Positions 7,255 through 12,157 of a stretch of 12,157 nt of DNA are shown here, piece after piece (the first letter of the stretch is position 1; every line of letters starts with the position of its first letter). The stretch comes from an uncultured Lachnospiraceae bacterium (GTDB taxonomy: Bacteria > Bacillota > Clostridia > Lachnospirales > Lachnospiraceae). A program made the translations under genes and the position numbers. Below the pieces are notes generated by a model that ran no database searches, had not been told where the DNA came from, and saw only the letters and a list, made by a program, of their open reading frames with translations. The DNA lies in the NCBI GenBank assembly GCA_910579085.1, contig CAJTRU010000092.1, positions 1 through 12,157 on the forward strand, in the 5' to 3' direction.

Positions 7255-8483
7255 ATATTTGCATCACCTGCTTTTATTCGTTCCATTGCCTTCTCAGTAT
7301 TTTCAAGGCTTCCAAATGCTGTAAGCCTGAAATAGCCTTCACCGCTAGGCCCGAAGCCTGAACCTGGTGTACCAACAATATTAAGGTTTTCCAGAAGGTA
7401 ATCAAAAAATTCCCATGAAGTCATATTATCTGGTGTCTTAAGCCATATATAAGGGGCATCTGTGCCTCCATATATCTCATAGCCTGCCGCTTCCAGGCCT
7501 TCCCTGATAATCTTTGCATTATTCATATAGTATGCAATCTGTTCTGCTGTCTGCTTTTTGCCCTCATCTGTATAAACTGCTGCACCTGCTGCCTGTATAA
7601 TATAAGGTGCTCCATTAAACTTTGTACCATGACGGCGTGCCCATAAACTGTGAAGTGTTACACCACCACATTCAAGTTCTTTTGGAATAACAGTAAATCC
7701 AAGACGCGTACCTGTAAAGCCAGCATTTTTAGAAAAGCTTCTAAGTTCAATTGCACATGCCCTGGCTCCCTCACACTCATAAATAGAATGTGGCACACCA
7801 GGAGTTGAAATATATGCCTCATATGCAGCATCATAAATAATAACTGCACCCGATTTTAATGCATAATCAACCCATACCTGTAACTGCTCTTTTGTTATTG
7901 TTGTACCTGTAGGGTTATTTGGGAAACAGAGGTAAATTATATCTGGTGTTTCTGATGGTATTTCAGGACAGAAATTATTTTCCTTTGTACAAGGCATATA
8001 TATTACATCTGACCATTTCTCTGTAGCAGGGTCATAAACACCTGTACGGCCTGCCATTACATTTGTGTCAACGTATACAGGATAAACCGGGTCACAGACT
8101 GCAATTTTATTATCCTGTGCAAAAATATCCCCTATATTTCCTGAATCACTCTTTGCCCCATCACTTATAAATATTTCATCTGCTTCAATACTACAGCCAC
8201 GGTTTTTATAATCATTTACAGATATTGCTGTACGCAAAAATTCATACCCAAGGTCTGGGGCATATCCTTTAAATGTTTCTTTCTTTGACATCTCATCTAC
8301 TGCACTATGAAGTCTTTCAATAACAGCCTTTGAAAGCGGAAGGGTTACATCGCCTATGCCAAGGCGTATAATATTACCTGCCTTGGCAGGATTAGCCTCA
8401 CTGTACGCTGCAACCTTCTTTGCTATTGTTGAAAATAAATAGCTTCCTGGTAACTTAAGATAATTGTCATTAATTTTAAACAT
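7251..8483 (-). CDS. dapL: LL-diaminopimelate aminotransferase
   Basis: DapL converts tetrahydrodipicolinate and glutamate to LL-2,6-diaminopimelate in one step, bypassing the acyl-blocked DapD/DapC/DapE route, and supplies meso-DAP for peptidoglycan and lysine. The 410-residue protein is a fold-type I PLP enzyme with the expected DapL opening (INDNYLKLPGSYLF) and LGIGDVTLPL and FKGYAPDLGYEFLR motifs. PLP contacts visible are N190 (NNPTG), D218 and Y221 (YDAAYEAY), the Schiff-base lysine K252 (SFSKNAG) and R260 (GTRLGF). The frame extends six codons upstream to 8501, but that segment encodes the Shine-Dalgarno AAAGGTGG (8491-8498), so the ATG at 8483 is taken, giving the usual family length. 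It heads the apparent dapL-DUF1002-gatCAB-pilZ operon. Confidence 0.94.
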   Translation of the reverse strand: MFKINDNYLKLPGSYLFSTIAKKVAAYSEANPAKAGNIIRLGIGDVTLPLSKAVIERLHSAVDEMSKKETFKGYAPDLGYEFLRTAISVNDYKNRGCSIEADEIFISDGAKSDSGNIGDIFAQDNKIAVCDPVYPVYVDTNVMAGRTGVYDPATEKWSDVIYMPCTKENNFCPEIPSETPDIIYLCFPNNPTGTTITKEQLQVWVDYALKSGAVIIYDAAYEAYISTPGVPHSIYECEGARACAIELRSFSKNAGFTGTRLGFTVIPKELECGGVTLHSLWARRHGTKFNGAPYIIQAAGAAVYTDEGKKQTAEQIAYYMNNAKIIREGLEAAGYEIYGGTDAPYIWLKTPDNMTSWEFFDYLLENLNIVGTPGSGFGPSGEGYFRLTAFGSLENTEKAMERIKAGDANI

Positions 8484-8490
8484 TTTATAA

Positions 8491-8498
8491 CCACCTTT
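8491..8498 (-). promoter_or_regulatory. Ribosome binding site deciding the dapL start
   Basis: AAAGGTGG on the minus strand lies seven bases before the ATG at 8483 and falls inside the longer reading frame that begins at 8501. Confidence 0.8.
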
Positions 8499-8534
8499 CA
8501 TGTATTGGATTACTTAATATATTGTAACTAATTT

Positions 8535-8563
8535 ATTATACCCTTACCAGTAATAACCAATTT
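8535..8563 (-). promoter_or_regulatory. Candidate promoter for the dapL operon
   Basis: A perfect TATAAT lies at 8535-8540 on the minus strand, which would start transcription near 8528 and leave a 45-base leader. The -35 side is weak: TTGGTT at 8555-8560 is only 14 bases upstream, and the 17-base position reads AAATTG. The repeat cluster listed separately overlaps this -35 region, so an activator or repressor may act here. Read-through from the upstream binding-protein gene is also possible because no terminator separates them. Confidence 0.4.
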
Positions 8564-8603
8564 ACTGCTGGGTACAAACTATACAGTAACATTATTTATA
8601 CTG
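8548..8603. repeat. Four alternating CAGTA(A)/T(T)ACTG arms before dapL
   Basis: On the plus strand CAGTAA (8548-8553), TTACTG (8562-8567), CAGTAA (8584-8589) and TACTG (8599-8603) alternate in orientation over 56 bases. They can fold as two neighbouring small hairpins with loops of 8 and about 10 bases, or the two middle arms can pair instead, so the structures are mutually exclusive. The first arm in minus-strand order covers the stop-codon end of the binding-protein gene and the last touches the candidate dapL promoter. No T-run follows, so it is not a normal terminator. Confidence 0.55.
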
Positions 8604-9563
8604 GCTTACATTAGAACTGTCCACCTTTTCAAATGGAACATACACATATTTATTATCTTCTGTTGCACCCTCTATATTGCTAATTGAGCCGCCCTTTGCC
8701 AGTTCTGCTGCTGCTTTCACTGCATATTCCCCCTGTCCCTTTGCTGACTGGTACACAGTAAACACCATTTTCCCATCTTCAATAGAAGCACACCCATCTG
8801 TTGTTGCATCTACACCAAGCACTGGCGCATCTGCCGGGTTAATGTTATTTTCAGCATATGCATCAAGTACCCCAAGTGCCATTGAATCATTGTTGCTTGC
8901 AACAAAATCATATGGCTGCCCAGTTGACAGGAATATATTAAATAAATCTTTTGCCTGTCCCTGGTCCCAGTTTGCTGTATCTTTAAATACAATATTTATG
9001 TTTTTATCTGACTCTTTAAGTGCCTGTACAAGTGAATCTGTCCTTCCCTTTGTAGCAGAATGTCCAAGTTCACCTTGCATAATTACTACGTTTATCTCAT
9101 CTTTGCCCTGGCTTTTGTCTAGTATATATTCAGCCTGGTATCTGCCCGCATCTGCTTCACTTGACCCTACATATACGTATTTGTCAGCCTTAAGCCTCTT
9201 ATCATCTGGACAACTGTTATAAAAGACTATTGGTATTCCGCCTGCAATCTCTTCAAGTTCAAGCGCTGTATCTGTATTAATTGGATTACACAATATTACA
9301 TCATAGCCTTCTTGTGCTGCCTTTTTAATCTGTGCAACCTGTGTTTCCAGAACTCCCTCCGCATCTTCTGCAACAAATTCTGCACCAATTTTTTCAGCCT
9401 CTTTTTTTGCTGCCTCTATAAGCGAAGACCTGAAAGTATCAGCCTGTGATACTGTAAGGTATATCCTTATGCCCCTGCCATCCCCTGTGCCTGTGCTGCT
9501 GCACCCTGCCAGCACATTAATACACAATATACATGACAGAAATAAACTTATAACTTTCTTCAT
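8592..9563 (-). CDS. Sugar-type ABC substrate-binding lipoprotein (orphan)
   Basis: This 323-residue protein is a periplasmic-binding-protein-like type 1 (ribose/galactose class) solute receptor anchored outside the membrane. Residues 1-21 form a lipoprotein signal peptide with a clear lipobox, LAGC, so C21 should be lipidated. The mature part shows the two-lobe fold: IRIYLTVSQADTFRSSLIEA, a YDVILCNPINTDTA strand, then VIMQGELGHSATKGR and DFVASNNDSMALGVLDA, and VLGVDATTDG. The exact ligand cannot be read from the sequence. The frame runs upstream to 9641, but that overlaps the chemoreceptor gene; the ATG at 9563 has AAAGGAG 10 bases ahead and begins the signal peptide. No ABC ATPase or permease is next to it. 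It follows the chemoreceptor gene by 25 bases, so the two are probably co-expressed. Confidence 0.88.
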   Translation of the reverse strand: MKKVISLFLSCILCINVLAGCSSTGTGDGRGIRIYLTVSQADTFRSSLIEAAKKEAEKIGAEFVAEDAEGVLETQVAQIKKAAQEGYDVILCNPINTDTALELEEIAGGIPIVFYNSCPDDKRLKADKYVYVGSSEADAGRYQAEYILDKSQGKDEINVVIMQGELGHSATKGRTDSLVQALKESDKNINIVFKDTANWDQGQAKDLFNIFLSTGQPYDFVASNNDSMALGVLDAYAENNINPADAPVLGVDATTDGCASIEDGKMVFTVYQSAKGQGEYAVKAAAELAKGGSISNIEGATEDNKYVYVPFEKVDSSNVSQYK

Positions 9564-9573
9564 AACGCCTGGT

Positions 9574-9580
9574 CTCCTTT
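9574..9580 (-). promoter_or_regulatory. Ribosome binding site deciding the binding-protein start
   Basis: AAAGGAG on the minus strand lies 10 bases before the ATG at 9563, between the chemoreceptor stop and the lipoprotein signal peptide. It excludes the longer frame reaching into the chemoreceptor gene. Confidence 0.75.
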
Positions 9581-9588
9581 CTGCCTGT

Positions 9589-11595
9589 TTATATTTTAAA
9601 TGTGTTAATCTGCTTTGACAGCCTCTCTGCTGTTTCTGCAAGGACTTTTGAATCTCCAGCTACTTTATGGCTGTTTTCTGAAATTGAATTTGCCTGTACT
9701 ACCATATTTTCGGAAGTTGCAAGTATTTCATCAGAACTTGCTGCCTGCTCTTCTGATATTGCTGCAACTGTTGTTGCTACCTCATCAACCTCTCCGACCT
9801 TGCTTATCATATGCGCTATCATATCATTAGTTTCTTCAATATTCTTATATATAATATCAAATGTTTCCACTGCTGTATATATAAGCTTGCTGCTTTCATC
9901 AATATTCTTTGAACTTGTACCAGCTTGTACTACCGCATTATTAACAAGTCCCCTGATTTCATCAATAAGTTTTGTAATATTGCCTACAGAATCTGTGCTG
10001 TTTTGTGCAAGCTGCCCAATCTGTGCTGCAACTACAGCAAATCCTTTGCCCATCTCTCCTGCCCTTGCTGCCTCAATAGAAGCATTAAGCGAAAGAAGGT
10101 TTGTTTCATCTGCAATATCACCAATAAGCGCAACTATCTTTGTAATTTCTTCTGAAGCCTCACCAACCTTATCTACAGCATCATTCAGTTCACTGATTGC
10201 AGTGCTTATATCTTTCATTGCAACACCAATCTTCTGCATGTCCGAACGTCCTTTATTTGATACACTGACAGTTTCCTGCATTTTTTCATCCACATGGCTG
10301 CTGTCCTCATGTGTATCTGTAACAACCATAGCCAGCCTTGTTGCATTTTCTGCAATTTCATTTACAGATATAGAAAGCTGGTCAACTGTTGTATTAAGTT
10401 CTGACATTGAGCTTGCCTGTGTCTGGGCTGAACTGTAAAGTTCTGATGATATACTGTCACTGCTCCATGCCTGCTCACTTAACTGGCTGGAAATATTATG
10501 TATATCTTTTAATATATCACGCATTGATGCCATAAACTGCTTGACACTGCCACCCATAAGTGCAATTTCATCATGCCCTTTTATTTCAACATCTACAGTA
10601 AAATCACCTGAAGACATAGTAGTAACAGCATTAGTAATCCTGCTTACAGGACGTATCATTATATTGACAACCCGGTCAATAAGCACACATAATAACAGTA
10701 TTAAAACAACTCCTATAACAACCAGTTTTGTACGTAAAGCATTAACATCTGCCAGTACAAGCAATTCAGGCACATATGAAACGAGTATCCAGTCTGTCCC
10801 TGAAATCTCTTCAAAAACTGTCATATTTCCTTCTACTGAAGAATATGCCAAATCATTTTTATTAATCTTGCCATCAAGTGCTGTAAAATATTTATCCTCT
10901 TTATTATCACCAAGCCCCGTTGAAATAACAGACGAATCCCTGTGCGCAATTATTTTTCTTGTATCTTTGTCCACAAGAAATGCATGTGCACCTTCCATAT
11001 CAATAAAAGAATTAACTATTATGGAAATTTTATCTATAGACAAATCTGCAGATATAACCTTTAACACACCAGAACCATCATTTAAAATACCTGTTGCACT
11101 TACAACATCATTGCCGTCATCATTCTTGTAAGAACTCGTATATGCCATATTCTTTCTTGTAATACCCTGCTTGTACCATACAGATTCCGTGGCATTATTA
11201 ACTGTAAGCCCTGACTGTGATGCTTTTACAACACTTCCATCTGAACCAGCAATATACATGCCATCTTTAAAATTCGGGTTAAATCCATAATATCCGTCAA
11301 GGATTGCCTGTAGTTCTGCACTGCCAGGTTTTACTGTTTCAATATTCTGCTTTGCCATTTTAAATGAAGCAAGGTTTTCATTAAGCCATGCTTCTATCTG
11401 GGTTGCCTGTTTGCTTACTGACAGTTCCAGCATGTTATGTGCTGAATTCTCAAGAAGTTCCTTGGATATTTTGTATGAAAATAATACAAGTACACCAACC
11501 ATTACAATAACTACTGGTATAATAATCCTGAGAAGCTTGAATTTTATAGAAGTTACCCTTACCTTTTTCTCTTTTTTTGCCTTTACCTTCTCCAT
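9589..11595 (-). CDS. Methyl-accepting chemotaxis protein with dCache-type sensor
   Basis: A 668-residue transmembrane chemoreceptor that would signal through CheW/CheA to the flagellar motor. In order: a very basic cytoplasmic start (KAKKEKKVR), TM1 at about 22-41, an extracellular double-Cache sensor at about 45-285, TM2 at about 290-306, a HAMP domain at about 307-360, and a long coiled-coil signalling domain. The hairpin tip at about 491-530 is well conserved (ADETNLLSLNASIEAARAGE, then GKGFAVVAAQIGQLAQNS). No C-terminal CheR-tethering pentapeptide is present; the end is KQINTFKI. The sensor has WY and Y/D positions resembling the dCache amino-acid motif but lacks the Arg before WY, so the ligand is open. 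The frame can begin with GTG at 11601, but that overlaps AGGAGGTG, so the ATG at 11595 is used. A sigma-A promoter lies upstream; the binding-protein gene follows. Confidence 0.95.
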   Translation of the reverse strand: MEKVKAKKEKKVRVTSIKFKLLRIIIPVVIVMVGVLVLFSYKISKELLENSAHNMLELSVSKQATQIEAWLNENLASFKMAKQNIETVKPGSAELQAILDGYYGFNPNFKDGMYIAGSDGSVVKASQSGLTVNNATESVWYKQGITRKNMAYTSSYKNDDGNDVVSATGILNDGSGVLKVISADLSIDKISIIVNSFIDMEGAHAFLVDKDTRKIIAHRDSSVISTGLGDNKEDKYFTALDGKINKNDLAYSSVEGNMTVFEEISGTDWILVSYVPELLVLADVNALRTKLVVIGVVLILLLCVLIDRVVNIMIRPVSRITNAVTTMSSGDFTVDVEIKGHDEIALMGGSVKQFMASMRDILKDIHNISSQLSEQAWSSDSISSELYSSAQTQASSMSELNTTVDQLSISVNEIAENATRLAMVVTDTHEDSSHVDEKMQETVSVSNKGRSDMQKIGVAMKDISTAISELNDAVDKVGEASEEITKIVALIGDIADETNLLSLNASIEAARAGEMGKGFAVVAAQIGQLAQNSTDSVGNITKLIDEIRGLVNNAVVQAGTSSKNIDESSKLIYTAVETFDIIYKNIEETNDMIAHMISKVGEVDEVATTVAAISEEQAASSDEILATSENMVVQANSISENSHKVAGDSKVLAETAERLSKQINTFKI

Positions 11596-11598
11596 AGC

Positions 11599-11606
11599 CA
11601 CCTCCT
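11599..11606 (-). promoter_or_regulatory. Ribosome binding site deciding the chemoreceptor start
   Basis: The consensus AGGAGGTG lies just ahead of the ATG at 11595 and overlaps the alternative GTG codon at 11601, which is therefore rejected as the start. Confidence 0.85.
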
Positions 11607-11632
11607 GGTACTAAACCATTCTCCTGGGTTAT

Positions 11633-11668
11633 GCCTTGGGGACTGCTTTCCATAAAATACCCCTTGGC
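11633..11668 (-). promoter_or_regulatory. Leader hairpin with short upstream reading frame
   Basis: In the roughly 80-base leader of the chemoreceptor mRNA, GCCAAGGGG (11668-11660) can pair with CCCCAAGGC (11641-11633) as a 3-bp and a 4-bp helix around an AA/AA internal loop. The 18-base loop contains an ATG at 11653. That ATG has its own AAGGGG ribosome binding site inside the stem and opens a 67-codon frame that runs out of frame into the chemoreceptor gene, ending at 11450. Folding would hide this site. Whether the frame is translated is unknown. Confidence 0.4.
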
Positions 11669-11683
11669 TGTTTTTATATTGTT

Positions 11684-11713
11684 ATTATACAATTTATTAT
11701 ACAGCTTAGTCAA
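11684..11713 (-). promoter_or_regulatory. Sigma-A promoter of the chemoreceptor gene
   Basis: On the minus strand TTGACT (11713-11708), an 18-base spacer and a perfect TATAAT (11689-11684) make a strong housekeeping promoter. A second TATAAT lies inside the spacer, too close to the -35 to use it. Transcription should begin near 11677, about 80 bases before the start codon. It is placed just after the tRNA terminator, so the chemoreceptor and binding-protein genes form their own transcription unit. Confidence 0.8.
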
Positions 11714-11781
11714 TAAATCTTTATAAAAAGCGGAAAATAGCACTAATAGCACCGGCTTATGGTATCTGGTTATTTCTATAC

Positions 11782-11824
11782 AAAAAAGCAGCGTGCCTGG
11801 CGTAAAATAACAACCAGACACGCT
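11782..11824 (-). terminator. Rho-independent terminator of the tRNA-Pro transcript
   Basis: On the minus strand AGCGTG and CTGG pair with CCAG and CACGCT (one mismatch between the two helices; plus-strand arms 11790-11800 and 11814-11824). The stem is followed by GC and six T residues (11787-11782). It lies 66 bases after the tRNA end and before the chemoreceptor promoter. Confidence 0.9.
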
Positions 11825-11889
11825 AAAGATGCCCCTGCCAAGGATTTTATGCCCCGCCTTATCCGGGCTGCCTCTTAATCCCTGCACAA

Positions 11890-11963
11890 TCGGCGTGACA
11901 GGATTTGAACCTGCGGCTTCTGCGTCCCGAACGCAGCGCTCTGCCAAACTGAGCCACACGCCG
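11890..11963 (-). tRNA. tRNA-Pro, anticodon CGG
   Basis: The minus strand folds as a complete cloverleaf. The acceptor stem is CGGCGTG with CACGCCG, the D-arm is GCTC/GAGC, and the anticodon stem CTGCG/CGCAG encloses the loop TTCGGGA, placing CGG at positions 34-36 (decodes CCG, proline). The T-arm is GCAGG and CCTGT around TTCAAAT. The C1-G72 first pair is typical of bacterial proline tRNAs. The discriminator base is A and CCA is not encoded, so it must be added by the CCA-adding enzyme. A strong promoter and a terminator flank it, so it is transcribed as a single-gene unit. Confidence 0.97.
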
Positions 11964-12018
11964 TTTTATCATAAACCTGTAAATAAAACTGGCAATATAT
12001 TAATATTTGACATCTGTT

Positions 12019-12047
12019 ATCATATACTTATGGGGAAAATTTGTCAA
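12019..12047 (-). promoter_or_regulatory. Sigma-A promoter of tRNA-Pro
   Basis: On the minus strand a perfect TTGACA (12047-12042), a 17-base spacer and TATGAT (12024-12019) form a near-consensus promoter. Transcription would start near 12012 and produce a 5' extension of roughly 50 bases that RNase P removes. Confidence 0.88.
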
Positions 12048-12157
12048 TTGTTTTTTGGATAATTTCCAGTTATCTTTTTATCCTGTTTTTTATTGCAGGT
12101 TACTGGTGACAGGTTTTGCGTGCCAGATGCCATCAATTATTCCATAAAAGGGGTACT
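12048..12157. other. Right-edge spacer with no recognised gene
   Basis: No reading frame or RNA gene is supported in these 110 bases. There are only short AT-rich inverted repeats, such as GATAA and TTATC at 12058-12074 followed by five T residues, which could be a weak terminator for a plus-strand transcript but has just a 5-bp stem. Confidence 0.5.

Noticed and set aside
8484..8591. Lysine riboswitch or T-box before dapL
   Set aside because: The leader after the candidate promoter is only about 45 bases and lacks the conserved elements of either class.
9564..9641. Longer N-terminus for the binding lipoprotein
   Set aside because: It would overlap the chemoreceptor gene and bury the signal peptide 26 residues inside the protein.
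9602..10438. 278-codon plus-strand frame inside the chemoreceptor gene
   Set aside because: It is a Ser/Ala/Ile-rich antisense shadow of the coiled-coil region, with no independent support.
11602..11889. A c-di-GMP or other riboswitch before the chemoreceptor
   Set aside because: I looked for the conserved GEMM core because chemoreceptors in Clostridia often carry it; neither the leader nor the tRNA trailer shows it.
11829..12062. Plus-strand 77-codon frame through the tRNA
   Set aside because: It is the antisense of tRNA-Pro; the TGFEPAASASRTQRS-like peptide is a known annotation artefact of tRNA genes and has no ribosome binding site.
12057..12083. Plus-strand terminator near the right edge
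   Set aside because: The stem is only 5-6 AT-rich base pairs and no plus-strand gene is seen upstream; too weak to list as a terminator.

Overview
The window looks like a chromosomal segment of a motile, anaerobic, low-GC Gram-positive bacterium, most likely a Lachnospiraceae-type Clostridia. Supporting signs are AT-rich spacers, consensus AGGAGG-like ribosome binding sites, an LL-diaminopimelate aminotransferase (DapL) route, a GatCAB amidotransferase, a DUF1002 secreted protein and a FliK-like protein with a divergent C-terminal domain. The genus cannot be fixed from the sequence alone.

Layout. Bases 1-150 hold strongly structured, non-coding sequence (possibly the 3' part of a structured RNA cut by the window edge). 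A spacer with a C10 tract and a sigma-28-like promoter then leads into the only plus-strand gene, a 739-residue FliK-like hook-length control protein (379-2598). This gene converges on a minus-strand block, and the two share a bidirectional terminator around 2598-2639. Reading the minus strand in its own direction (right to left), the block is: tRNA-Pro(CGG) with its promoter and terminator; a methyl-accepting chemotaxis protein and a sugar-type substrate-binding lipoprotein as a two-gene unit; then dapL, a DUF1002 protein, gatC, gatA, gatB and a small PilZ protein, packed tightly enough to be one six-gene operon.

Function. dapL feeds lysine and peptidoglycan synthesis. gatCAB makes Gln-tRNA(Gln) and/or Asn-tRNA(Asn) by transamidation. 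The FliK-like protein, the PilZ c-di-GMP receptor and the chemoreceptor with its neighbouring binding protein form a loose motility and sensing theme interleaved with housekeeping genes. Four annotated starts were moved downstream of the longest reading frame because a Shine-Dalgarno sequence lies inside the extension (gatA, dapL, the binding protein and the chemoreceptor).

No mobile element, CRISPR array, prophage or recognisable defence system was seen, and all eight genes look intact. The points most worth a second look are non-coding: an alternating CAGTA/TACTG repeat cluster upstream of dapL, a hairpin plus short upstream reading frame in the chemoreceptor leader, the C10 tract and sigma-28-like site before the FliK-like gene, and the structured region at the left edge.
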